Assembly (NCBI GenBank): GCA_036258175.1
Contig: DATAEE010000141.1
Location: forward strand, 78,708-142,707
Source of the DNA: DATAEE01 sp036258175
GTDB taxonomy: Bacteria > Acidobacteriota > Vicinamibacteria > Vicinamibacterales > 2-12-FULL-66-21
DNA length: 64,000 bases
Reading direction: 5' to 3'
The position numbers and the translations under genes were made by a program. Numbering within the stretch: position 1 is the stretch's first letter; every line of letters begins with the position of its first letter. Under the pieces are notes generated by a model. It saw only the letters and a list, made by a program, of their open reading frames with translations, was not told where the DNA came from and did not search any database. This document shows positions 34,747 to 42,800 of the stretch, one piece after another.

Positions 34747-35811
34747 TCAGCCGATTTTGCTCAGCAGGAGGTCGACCTCCCTTTCGATTCGTTCGGGGCC
34801 GAATTCCCTGACGCGGCGGCGCTGACCGTCGATCACACGCTCGCGAACCGCGTCATCGTACACCAGCATCCCCAATAGCTCGGCGGCGTATTCGAGATCC
34901 TTCGGCGAGAACTGCACGCCAGCGCCGGCGAGCGTCTCCGGGATCACCGTCGATGCGTATGCCAGCACGGGCACGTCCGCCGCCATCGCCTCGACGAGCG
35001 GTACGCAGAAGCCTTCGTGCTCGCTGAGCGAGACATACGCATCCGCCATCCGGTAGTAGGTGGCGAGATCCTCGTCCGGTACTGGTCCCGTGAAAATGAA
35101 ACGGTCCGGCAGCATGCGATAACGGACGATGAGTGCGCGGACCATGGCGTGATAGCGCGGCACCAGGTCGTAGCGGCCCACGAAGATGAACCGGCACTCG
35201 GCATCCACATACCGCTTGTAGTGTTCGGCCAGCTTGACGTGGTCTTCGAGCCGTTTGTTCGGCGCCACCCGGCCGACGAAGAGCACGTTCGTCAACCCGT
35301 CGTCGAGCGCCTCTTCGAGCGCAACGCGCCGCGGCGCGTCGGTGATCCGCGCCAGGTCGATCGCAATCGGCATGACGCCGGTCCGTTCGAACCCGAGCTC
35401 CTCGAGCTCCTGACGGTTGAAATCCGAATCGCCCAGCGCGAAGTCGACCCTGCCGGCTAGCGAGGCGAGCTCCTCGCGGCCGAGCGATGCGAGGCGCGCC
35501 AGTGTCCGATCGTATGGCGCAAAGAAATGCGACGGCGTGATGTTGTGGTACTGGAGAATCTTCGTCCCGCGCAGCTCGGCGAACGGCTGTGTCATCGGCG
35601 AGGGGAGTGCGAAGTGGAAGATCGTCGCATCAGCCTGCGGCGCGCCATTGGCGCCGAACGGCAGGACGTCGCCGCGCAGCTCCTCATCGATCGTCAGCGC
35701 GTACAGATCGGACACAATGTTCCTCGCGCGGAGCGCCGCGCGGACCCGCCGCGCGCTGTCGCCGATCGCATCCCCGATATGAGCGGCGGGGACCCACTGG
35801 TCGATTCTCAC
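34747..35811 (-). CDS. GT4-type glycosyltransferase
   Basis: The product has 354 residues from a GTG that overlaps the preceding gene's stop as GTGA. The acceptor domain includes ILQYHNITPSHFFAPYD and ALGDSDFNRQELEELGF; the donor domain has VLFVGRVAPNKRLEDHV and LSEHEGFCVPLVEAMAADVP. It is clearly related to the next transferase upstream (35808-37022), so the two are likely tandem duplicates with diverged specificity. The substrates are unknown. Confidence 0.9.
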   Translation of the reverse strand: MRIDQWVPAAHIGDAIGDSARRVRAALRARNIVSDLYALTIDEELRGDVLPFGANGAPQADATIFHFALPSPMTQPFAELRGTKILQYHNITPSHFFAPYDRTLARLASLGREELASLAGRVDFALGDSDFNRQELEELGFERTGVMPIAIDLARITDAPRRVALEEALDDGLTNVLFVGRVAPNKRLEDHVKLAEHYKRYVDAECRFIFVGRYDLVPRYHAMVRALIVRYRMLPDRFIFTGPVPDEDLATYYRMADAYVSLSEHEGFCVPLVEAMAADVPVLAYASTVIPETLAGAGVQFSPKDLEYAAELLGMLVYDDAVRERVIDGQRRRVREFGPERIEREVDLLLSKIG

Positions 35812-37022
35812 CGGATGCCCTGGCCCTGGACGCCGGAAGCCGCTGGCACCGCCTCGTACAACGCGGGCCGGATGCGCTTCAGCGCCCACAGCCGCTCGTG
35901 CGCGTCGAACTGGCGCCAGAAGTCGAAGGCCACTCGATACTGTGCCTGACGCGGCGACGCCAGCGTGCGGTCGACGAACCCCCGCAGGATGCCGTCGAAA
36001 TCGTGTGCCATCAGCCGATCCAGAGCCGCGTCCTGCGAGTCGAGCACTCGCTCGCGCAGATCGACGTCACGAAGGATCCCGTCCATGAGCGCGGCGACCT
36101 CGAACGGATCCTGCGTGTCGTACAGCACGCCACCGCCATTCATGGTCCCCGGCACCGCTGCCGCTGCATATGCCAGGACGGGTACGCCCATGTAGAAGGC
36201 CTCGATGATCGGCACACAAAAACCCTCGTGCTCGCTCGCGCTGACAAATAGATCCGCGATCTCGTAGAACGCCACCAGTTGCTCGTTGGTGACCATCCCG
36301 GTGAGGTGCACGTCCGGCGTGCCGAGGCGCGCCGCCAGGGCGAGGAGCTGGGTGCGATGCTCCTCGAACCCGGCGGTCGAGCCGACGAGCAACAACCGTG
36401 AACGCGGATTGAAGCGCGTCCGGTAGACGTGGAAACAGCGGATGAGCTGATCGAATCGCTTGTTGGGGATCATTCTGCCAACGAACAGAATGTTGGTCCA
36501 TCCGTCGTCGAATGGTCCTGCCAGCATCGGATCCGGCGCGACGTCGAGGTGCGAGAAGTCGGAGACGACCGGCAGTACTCCCGTGCGTGGAAAGCCGATC
36601 GCCTCGAGCTCCTGCCGGTTGAACTCCGAATCACCCAACGCGAGCTCACACCGACCTGCGTACGCGCGCAGCTCCCGACGTCCGAGATAACAGCGCCGGA
36701 CGAGCTCGTCGTTCACGCCGAGGAAATAGTGCGGCGGCGTGATGTTGTGGTAGACGAGGATCATCTTCGCGGGAGTAGCGTATGCCACCCGCGATGCCTT
36801 CGACCCGATTGAAAAGTGGTGGATGAGCAGATTGTTATCGCCGACGCTGTCTTTCAGGTCGCGATAGTCGCGGGTCATCGACTCGAGCTTCGGGTGCGCG
36901 GTCTCGACGAAGATCTCCGAAGCATGGCCGGCCGCCAGCAACGCGCGCTGGATGCCGAGCACCTCGTGTCCGATCGCGTCGCCGTAGCTCAGCGTCGCGA
37001 GGACCTGGTGGACCTGTGCCAT
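35808..37022 (-). CDS. GT4-type glycosyltransferase
   Basis: The product has 404 residues from the ATG of MAQVHQVLATLSYGDAIGHE. Motifs are VYHNITPPHYFLGVN, ALGDSEFNRQELEAIGF, ILFVGRMIPNKRFDQLI and SASEHEGFCVPIIEAFYMG. A C-terminal helical extension (~340-404) is longer than in its paralogue. The start lies inside the repeat-rich 3' end of the upstream transferase, giving a 34-base overlap, and its own stop overlaps the next start as GTGA. Confidence 0.9.
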   Translation of the reverse strand: MAQVHQVLATLSYGDAIGHEVLGIQRALLAAGHASEIFVETAHPKLESMTRDYRDLKDSVGDNNLLIHHFSIGSKASRVAYATPAKMILVYHNITPPHYFLGVNDELVRRCYLGRRELRAYAGRCELALGDSEFNRQELEAIGFPRTGVLPVVSDFSHLDVAPDPMLAGPFDDGWTNILFVGRMIPNKRFDQLIRCFHVYRTRFNPRSRLLLVGSTAGFEEHRTQLLALAARLGTPDVHLTGMVTNEQLVAFYEIADLFVSASEHEGFCVPIIEAFYMGVPVLAYAAAAVPGTMNGGGVLYDTQDPFEVAALMDGILRDVDLRERVLDSQDAALDRLMAHDFDGILRGFVDRTLASPRQAQYRVAFDFWRQFDAHERLWALKRIRPALYEAVPAASGVQGQGIR

Positions 37023-38461
37023 CGTCGTCCCTGGTGCCTCGGGCCTCGGGCCTCGGACGTGCCTCGGGCCTCGGGCCTCGGGCGTGCCTCGTTCGGAGTG
37101 CGTGGTGGGCTCGAGCTTCGGACCTCGTGAGCGAACGAATCGTAGACGCGCGCCTCGCGCGCCGATTCGCGCGCGTCGACCGGCCCTGACGGCAGCGTGG
37201 CGAGGATCTCCTGCGCCGGACGCACGTCCGGACGGCGGCGCGCCAGCCATCCTGGCAGCGGTTCCATCCGCCTGGTCGTTCCCGCCTTGTTCTCCTGTTT
37301 GAGCCGCTCGAACATCTCGAGATACTTCCGTTCGATGACGGACCAGGAATAGTGCTGCCGGAAGTACTCTCGGCCGTTCCCGCCCAGTACGGCGTTGAGC
37401 GGTCCACTCGCCTCGAGCGCGTACAGGGCCTCCGAAAACTCTGCGTACGATTCGTAATACAGACCGCCGCTGCTCCGGATGCATTGGCCGCGCAGGACGT
37501 CGCACTTACCGTTGGCGAGTACTGGCTTCCCCAGCGCCCACGCCTCGAGCGCTACCATCGACAGGCTTTCGTAATACGACGGCATGATGAGCACGTCCGC
37601 CGCGGCGACTGCGTCGAACTTCTCCTCGTCGGAAAGGAACCCGAGGTGTTTGATCCGGGGATGATCAGGCACGGGCAATAGCGCATTGCCGACGAGCGTC
37701 AACGAGAGTCCATCGGGAAACGTCTGCGTGTACTTTTGAAAGTGCGAAAAGAGCTCGGCGCACCCCTTGTTCTCGTCAATCCGGCCCACGTAGATCGCGA
37801 ACGGCCCGCGGATGTTGTGCTTCTGGCGGAAGCGCCGGGCGACCGGCTGCGCCGGCACCTCGGATCCGACGCCGACGACGACGCCCGGCACGTCGGCATT
37901 CGAAGTCGCCGCCTGGATGAGGGCGCGCTCCTCGAACGAGTTGTACATGATGCCGCGGACGCCCCTGAAGACCGGCCCGAAGATCGAAAGCGCAACTGCG
38001 GGATCGCGCTCCGCGGTCGGCACGAGGATGGCTTTCGACGGAACGGCTCGCGCGCCGTGCCAGGCGTGATAGTAGCGATAACTGAAAAAGAGAACGAAGT
38101 CCCAGTCGCCAGCGTGGCTGGAGAGATACCTGATGAGCGCCGGGCTCGTCGGCCCTTCGCTCTTCAGCCACGCCAGTTCGTCGGCGACCGAATGAGGACG
38201 CCCGAAAACCTGCTCCGAGCGACGTCCAAAGTCGAGCGGGCTACGCTCGCGGGAGACGCGGAATCGCCGCACGCGGATGCCGTTTACCGTCTCTTCGCCT
38301 GCGGGCAGCGCATTCTTCCAGCTGACGTAGTCACTTGCGCACGTCGTCAGGACTTCAAGTTGGGCGTGCCGTGCGAGACGTTCGGCAATGTATCGGGCGT
38401 GGAGTTCGGCGCCCCCGTTGATGTCCGCGCCGTAGCGCTGGACGACGATCGCGAGCTTCAC
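36989..38461 (-). CDS. GT4-type glycosyltransferase with repeat-derived C-terminal tail
   Basis: The 490-residue protein starts at a GTG that overlaps the previous gene as GTGA. The N-terminus reads MKLAIVVQRYGADINGGAEL; the donor domain has AIYVGRIDENKGCAELF and MPSYYESLSMVALEAWALGKP. After about residue 410 the conserved fold ends and a basic, Pro/Glu/Ala-rich tail of ~80 residues follows, the last part of which is encoded by 25-bp tandem repeats at 37034-37091. It is most similar to the transferase at 33397-34731. Confidence 0.88.
   Translation of the reverse strand: MKLAIVVQRYGADINGGAELHARYIAERLARHAQLEVLTTCASDYVSWKNALPAGEETVNGIRVRRFRVSRERSPLDFGRRSEQVFGRPHSVADELAWLKSEGPTSPALIRYLSSHAGDWDFVLFFSYRYYHAWHGARAVPSKAILVPTAERDPAVALSIFGPVFRGVRGIMYNSFEERALIQAATSNADVPGVVVGVGSEVPAQPVARRFRQKHNIRGPFAIYVGRIDENKGCAELFSHFQKYTQTFPDGLSLTLVGNALLPVPDHPRIKHLGFLSDEEKFDAVAAADVLIMPSYYESLSMVALEAWALGKPVLANGKCDVLRGQCIRSSGGLYYESYAEFSEALYALEASGPLNAVLGGNGREYFRQHYSWSVIERKYLEMFERLKQENKAGTTRRMEPLPGWLARRRPDVRPAQEILATLPSGPVDARESAREARVYDSFAHEVRSSSPPRTPNEARPRPEARGTSEARGPRHQGRRWHRSTRSSRR
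37034..37091. repeat. 25-bp tandem repeat (GTGCCTCGGGCCTCGGGC...)
   Basis: Two complete 25-base units (37034-37058 and 37059-37083, one base different) are followed by an 8-base partial unit. Each unit itself contains the word CCTCGGG three times. The repeat is inside the 3' end of the upstream transferase gene, just before the start of the next one. Confidence 0.85.
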
Positions 38462-39372
38462 TGCTCGTCGTTCTCAGGGCTCTCGCCGTGATCCGGGTGC
38501 TCTAGGTGCTCAGAGTGCTCTTGGTGCTCACGATGCGGGTGCTCGTTCTGCTCATCGTGCGCGTCGGCACCGGCACTTTGCCCGGCACCCGCACCTGAAA
38601 CACCTTGAGCTTGGGCACCTTGAGCACCCGGAGGTACCCCGTGGCCCCGACGCTTGCCGCGTCGCCGGCGGCGGCGCGATCGCCGCTCGGCGACGCCCGG
38701 GTCCATCGAAGGGCCAGACTGCTGGCCCTGCCCTGGCTGCCCTTGGCTCACGGACTGCGGCGATGGAGATGGCTGTGACGCAGCTGCTGCAATGACGCTC
38801 GGCCGGTACTGCACGACGCCTTCGAGCGCGCGCGCCCGCCGTTCGTCGAAATCGAGCCGGCTGGAGATCGATTCGAGACGCATCCTGAGGTTCGTGACCT
38901 CGATGCCGAGGCGTGTCGTCTCGAGCACCAGGTTGTGCATGACTTCGTAGTACAGCGCGTCGAGCGTCTTCCGGCGCGCTTCGTAGCCATGCATCTGCGT
39001 GTTGGCGATCACCTGCTGGTGGAGGACGTGCGACAGCCGGTTGTAGTTGAAGAAGAGCCTCAGCACCGGCTTGAGCAGATTTCGTATGAACCGTAGTGCC
39101 GGGCGCGGCGACTCGAAAAGGGTCGTGTCCTCGAACACGTAGTTCATCGGCGGGTCGGCGGTCTGCTGCGCCGCGTGCGCGCGGCGGAAGTGCTGCAGCA
39201 GATCCGATCGAACGCCGGACGGATCGAGGAACTTCTCGAGCTTGGCGGTCGCCAGCTCACGGATTTCCTGCTCGGTGTAGTCGGCGCCGCGCTTCTCTCG
39301 AATCCGCGAGCGGATCTGACGCATGATCTGCTCGACGTCGACTCCATCGGAACGAATCTGAAAGTCAGACAT
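38458..39372 (-). CDS. Helical protein of unknown function in the glycan locus
   Basis: The 304-residue protein has three parts. Residues ~1-110 are charged and helical (VEQIMRQIRSRIREKRGA, FRRAHAAQQTADPPM). Residues ~110-190 continue as long helices with YEVMHNLVLETTRLGIEVTN, a likely coiled coil. The tail is low complexity: Gln/Ser/Gly-rich, then a basic run RRSRRRRRRGKRRG, then repeated Glu-His pairs (EHPHREHQEHSEHLEHPDHG) encoded by a GGTGCTC-type DNA repeat. No catalytic motif is visible. It sits between DUF362 (8-base overlap) and the first glycosyltransferase (GTGA overlap), so a scaffold or regulatory role in the same pathway is plausible. Confidence 0.72.
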   Translation of the reverse strand: MSDFQIRSDGVDVEQIMRQIRSRIREKRGADYTEQEIRELATAKLEKFLDPSGVRSDLLQHFRRAHAAQQTADPPMNYVFEDTTLFESPRPALRFIRNLLKPVLRLFFNYNRLSHVLHQQVIANTQMHGYEARRKTLDALYYEVMHNLVLETTRLGIEVTNLRMRLESISSRLDFDERRARALEGVVQYRPSVIAAAASQPSPSPQSVSQGQPGQGQQSGPSMDPGVAERRSRRRRRRGKRRGHGVPPGAQGAQAQGVSGAGAGQSAGADAHDEQNEHPHREHQEHSEHLEHPDHGESPENDEQ

Positions 39373-40633
39373 GCTTGTGTTGCCGTCGCATCTCGAACTC
39401 GGGCGCTTCTCTGATGCATGTCCCGAGGATGCCGATCGAGCTGACGAACGCGCGGATCCCGCTTCGGGCGATCTCCGCTTTCGCGTCGCCGACCGTGGGG
39501 TAGCCGTTCGCGTCAGGCGTTAGCGTTTCCCAGTTGCGGAAGAGCCGGCCCCACGGGCTGTCGAGGACTTCGTCCATCATCTGCCGGCCCTTGACGGGAT
39601 ACCAGAACGAGTCGTGGTAAATGACGCTCGCGATGTAGGCCCATGGCGCCAGCACCGTCTTGAGCGACCACTCGACCGGCTTGCGGAGCGGTCCCCAATA
39701 GATTTTGTGCTGCATCCGGGACGCGAACGTCATCTTCTTGAACGGACCGACGAACCGCCAGTTTTCGCTGGCGGCGTCGACATCGCCGGCGATCTCGATG
39801 TCGCGCGGGTCTCCGCAGCCAAGCCCGCGATCGTGTGCCATCCGGATGTACTTGATCGATAACGGGTCGAACCCCATCAGCTTCGCCGCCACGGCATCGA
39901 TCGCCACCTGATCCGCGCTCGCCAGCAGCACGTTCTTCACGTGCGGCACCATGCAGCGCGGGCCCGGCCCGTCGCCCGCGAACGTCCCGTCCATCACGGC
40001 GAACACGCCGCGATGAATCTTCTTCTGAATCATGAGCAGATCCACGAGCGTCTCGTGGATCACCGGATGCGTCCAATGCCGCCGCTCGTTGAGAAGGCCG
40101 CCGAACGCGTTCTTCATCGCACCTGTCGTCGTCGTAAAAACGTGGGTCTTGATCGTCGGCAGGTGAATGATGTTCTCGCCGATAAACCGGCGCGGGATCA
40201 TGAACCCGTCCGGATAGACGTCGTTGAGGGCGATGAACTTGTCCGCGAGATCGCCGACCGCATCCCGGACGTTAATCCACGGCTCGTTTTCGTACACGTG
40301 GATGTTCCGCAGGCCGTGGGCCTCGACGACGTTGACCTGCTTGTTCTCGCGCTCGCCGAGGCGGGCGTCGATGACGACCGTCCGGTTGTGGCAGGCATGC
40401 AGCAGCGACGGGTCGTACCCGTCCTGGTTCAGCGCGCGAATCACGCCTTCGAGCTGCCACGGCGTCGTCGAACTGCCGGGGAAGAAGAAGTGCCAGGAGA
40501 TGTTGACTTTCAACGCCGTGTCCACGCCGCGCGCGATCACGTCCTGGTATCCCGCAAGGTTGAGCAGGCGGTGATAATCCCGAAGGACGGTCGCAGGGGC
40601 GGTCCGCAGCACGGCAACCTTTGCGCGGGCCAT
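39365..40633 (-). CDS. DUF362 domain-containing protein
   Basis: The 422-residue protein matches the DUF362 pattern: KVNISWHFFFPGSSTTPWQ near residue 43, IHLPTIKTHVFTTTTGAMKNAFGGLLN (in part) at ~157-180, and VMDGTFAGDGPGPRCMVPHVK with VLLASADQVAIDAVAAKLMG. Members are often fused to ferredoxin domains; here no CxxCxxC cluster is present. The biochemical function of the family is not established. It follows the UbiA-type gene by 9 bases and overlaps the helical-protein gene by 8. Confidence 0.85.
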   Translation of the reverse strand: MARAKVAVLRTAPATVLRDYHRLLNLAGYQDVIARGVDTALKVNISWHFFFPGSSTTPWQLEGVIRALNQDGYDPSLLHACHNRTVVIDARLGERENKQVNVVEAHGLRNIHVYENEPWINVRDAVGDLADKFIALNDVYPDGFMIPRRFIGENIIHLPTIKTHVFTTTTGAMKNAFGGLLNERRHWTHPVIHETLVDLLMIQKKIHRGVFAVMDGTFAGDGPGPRCMVPHVKNVLLASADQVAIDAVAAKLMGFDPLSIKYIRMAHDRGLGCGDPRDIEIAGDVDAASENWRFVGPFKKMTFASRMQHKIYWGPLRKPVEWSLKTVLAPWAYIASVIYHDSFWYPVKGRQMMDEVLDSPWGRLFRNWETLTPDANGYPTVGDAKAEIARSGIRAFVSSIGILGTCIREAPEFEMRRQHKHV

Positions 40634-40642
40634 GGCTCTACT

Positions 40643-41560
40643 TTAGGGCACCCCGTAGATCAGGGCAACGACCGTGAGCGCCCACAGCGCCACACAGACG
40701 AGCAGCGGTCGATCCGTGATCAGGAGCTCGGCCGGACTTCCTCCCCCTTCTTTCTGGTGCACCAGATACAGGTAGCGAAAGATCCCATAGAGGGGGAACG
40801 GCAGCGTCAGGCCGAGCATGTTGGTTCCGAACTTGTGAATGGTGTCCGGGCTCACCGTATAGAACGCGTACGCGACGATCGTCGACGCCGAGACGACCGC
40901 GATCATCTGGTCGAGCAGATACGGGCTGTATTCCTCCAGGCTCTTTCGGTGTCCCGAGGCATCGTCGGCGAGGAGAACCAGCTCGTGCCGGCGCTTTGAA
41001 AACCCGAGGAAAAGCGCGCCAAGGATGGTCACAACGAGCAGCCACGGGCTGATAGGAACCGGGATCGCGACCGCTCCGCCCACGGCGCGGAGCACGAAGC
41101 CGGCCGCGATTGTCAGCACGTCGATGATCACCACGTGCTTGAGCCCTCCGCTGTACAGCGTAAAGAGTCCAATATAGGCGGCTGCGACGATGCCAAACTT
41201 GCGCCCAAGCAGGAACGCGCCACCCAGCGCGGCCGCACCGAGCACGGCAGCGGTCGTCGCCGCGAGCGCGGGCGAGATCACGCCGGACGCGATCGGCCGA
41301 TGCTTCTTGAGCGGATGCAGCCGGTCCGCCTCGCGGTCCACGAGATCGTTGAGCAGGTAGACGACGCTGGACAGCGCGCAGAAGATGGCGAAAGCGGCCA
41401 CCGCACGGGCGCCCGCATCGGGATCGAGCAGCTTCTGGCCGAAGATCAGCCCCGCGAAGACGATCAGGTTCTTCGTCCACTGGTGCGGACGAAGCGCGGC
41501 AACGAGCCCGCTACGCCTTGAAGCTCTTGACGGCCTCGGGAACCGACTCGAAGGTTTCAA
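40643..41560 (-). CDS. UbiA-family prenyltransferase, decaprenyl-phosphate phosphoribosyltransferase-like
   Basis: The 305-residue membrane enzyme has about nine hydrophobic segments. The first Asp-rich motif is NDLVDREADRLHPLKKHRPIAS, the signature of the phosphoribosyltransferase branch that attaches phosphoribose from PRPP to a polyprenyl phosphate; the second is in YSPYLLDQMIAV. RPHQWTKNLIVFAGLIFG at the N-terminus is also typical. The product would be a lipid-linked pentose donor. The TTG start lies inside the STAS gene (50-base overlap). It probably feeds the glycosyltransferases downstream. Confidence 0.87.
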   Translation of the reverse strand: MKPSSRFPRPSRASRRSGLVAALRPHQWTKNLIVFAGLIFGQKLLDPDAGARAVAAFAIFCALSSVVYLLNDLVDREADRLHPLKKHRPIASGVISPALAATTAAVLGAAALGGAFLLGRKFGIVAAAYIGLFTLYSGGLKHVVIIDVLTIAAGFVLRAVGGAVAIPVPISPWLLVVTILGALFLGFSKRRHELVLLADDASGHRKSLEEYSPYLLDQMIAVVSASTIVAYAFYTVSPDTIHKFGTNMLGLTLPFPLYGIFRYLYLVHQKEGGGSPAELLITDRPLLVCVALWALTVVALIYGVP

Positions 41561-41852
41561 AGACGGTCAGCAGTTTCGTGATCGACAGCAGATCGGTGAT
41601 CCGTTTGGTCAGGTTGACGAGTTTGAGCTTGCCGCCCTGTCGGCTCACCGTGGTGTAGGTCCGCACGATCTCGCCGAGACCCGCCGAGTCGATGTAGGGC
41701 ACCCCTTCGAGGTTGAGCAGCAGGTGCTTCTTGTTCTGCCCGAGCAGCGCGTTGATCTTCTCCTTGAGGAGCTCGTCCCCCTCCCCCAAGGTCATCTTCC
41801 CCTTCAGGTCGAGTATCGTCACGTTGTCGACGACTCGTTCCTCGATCTGCAT
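41511..41852 (-). CDS. STAS-domain anti-sigma factor antagonist-like protein
   Basis: The 113-residue STAS-domain protein resembles SpoIIAA/RsbV: VTILDLKGKMTLGEGDEL, then LNLEGVPYIDSAGLGEIV with the conserved phosphorylatable serine (Ser in DSAG), and LVNLTKRITDLLSITKLL. The family binds anti-sigma kinases and releases sigma factors, or acts in other partner-switch circuits. No cognate kinase is present in the window. Its 3' end overlaps the start of the UbiA-type gene by 50 bases, tying its expression to the glycan locus. Confidence 0.9.
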   Translation of the reverse strand: MQIEERVVDNVTILDLKGKMTLGEGDELLKEKINALLGQNKKHLLLNLEGVPYIDSAGLGEIVRTYTTVSRQGGKLKLVNLTKRITDLLSITKLLTVFETFESVPEAVKSFKA

Positions 41853-41956
41853 GGTCCCCGTTCCTCCACAAACGATCGACAGATTGTCAGGAAAGAGCCG
41901 CGGCCCCGCGGCCCGGCTCTTCGTATATGCGTGTCAGATGGAGTGATGTGCTCCGC

Positions 41957-42268
41957 TCAGACGCCGCCGGCCCCCGCAAATTTCCGCTGCTGGAAACACT
42001 CCCGGCAGAACACCGGACGACCCTGTGTGGGTCGGAAGGGCACCGTCGTTTCCTTCCCGCAGTTCGAGCAGGTCGTCGTCGTCTCGACTCGCTCGCGCCC
42101 CATCGACGCGCTGGCCGAAGGACGAGCGGCCCGCTTCGCCTTGCACGCCTTGCAGCGCTTCGGCTCGTTCTTGAAGTTCTTGTCGGCGAAGAAGAGCTGC
42201 TCTCCCGCCGTCCAGATGAACTCCGTGCCGCAGTCGACGCACCGAAGGGATTTGTCCTGGAACTCCAT
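41957..42268 (-). CDS. Small zinc-ribbon protein
   Basis: The 103-residue protein has four CxxC pairs: CVDC near residue 10, CKAC near 40, CSNC near 67 and CREC near 88, enough for two zinc ribbons. The first half (DKSLRCVDCGTEFIWTAGEQ) matches a probable zinc-ribbon family (zf-Tbcl type). It is highly basic in the linker. It lies between S21 and the STAS gene, 36 bases after S21. A nucleic-acid or ribosome-related role is possible but not shown. Confidence 0.8.
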   Translation of the reverse strand: MEFQDKSLRCVDCGTEFIWTAGEQLFFADKNFKNEPKRCKACKAKRAARPSASASMGRERVETTTTCSNCGKETTVPFRPTQGRPVFCRECFQQRKFAGAGGV

Positions 42269-42304
42269 CGCTCCTCGCCCTTTCGCTTCCTCGTCCGTCC
42301 GGCG

Positions 42305-42502
42305 TTACTCCGATTCGCGGCGTTGCTTCTTCCGTGTCCGTTTGCGGGCGAGTGCCTGCTTCGCGCGCTTTTTGTCTCCTGGCTTCAGATAGAAGGAATG
42401 CTTCTTGATATCCTTGATGATATCTTCCTGCTGAACCTTCCGCTTGAAACGCCGCAGCGCGCTTTCAATCGACTCGCCTTCCTGGACCTTGACTTCAGCC
42501 AA
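42305..42502 (-). CDS. rpsU: 30S ribosomal protein S21
   Basis: The 65-residue protein matches S21 throughout: AEVKVQEGESIESALRRFKR at the N-terminus, a basic helix and the C-terminal ARKRTRKKQRRESE. The family normally starts MAEVKV, which fits a TTG start at 42502; the frame is open 5' but the added residues are unlike S21. AAAGGGG lies about 11 bases upstream of the TTG. It heads the S21 to zinc-ribbon to STAS direction. Confidence 0.92.
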   Translation of the reverse strand: MAEVKVQEGESIESALRRFKRKVQQEDIIKDIKKHSFYLKPGDKKRAKQALARKRTRKKQRRESE

Positions 42503-42588
42503 CCGTGACTCAACCCCTTTCACCCTGTGATGTGCGCGGCAGCCCCAGCAGAGCTGCGCGTCCGAGCGCAAAACCCACGAAACATGCG

Positions 42589-42615
42589 TCGGGCGGACCG
42601 TTGGGGTCCGCCCGA
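42589..42615. promoter_or_regulatory. Strong hairpin between rpsU and purD
   Basis: An 11-base perfect stem, TCGGGCGGACC (42589-42599) with GGTCCGCCCGA (42605-42615), encloses a 5-base GTTGG loop. It sits in the middle of the 298-base divergent gap, which otherwise holds no gene that I can support. It could be an operator, a 5' leader element of rpsU, or a REP-type hairpin. Confidence 0.55.
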
Positions 42616-42800
42616 ATGTGCTAGGCTATCACAGGTAAACGCGGATTCTAGGCGCAAAACTCCGCGCCCGTCAAACCCCGCTAACTCCTTACCGGACCAC
42701 GGATTTTACGGATTCCGCGGGGTGGCGGACTATCCGCCCGGCCACCGGTTGACAGATTTCCCGGACCGCCAATGCCGTGCCGTCCGCAGGCCGCAACCGT

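Noticed and set aside
42616..42800. Purine riboswitch upstream of purD
   Set aside because: I could not find the conserved three-way junction or its loop sequences; the only structure is the simple hairpin at 42589-42615.
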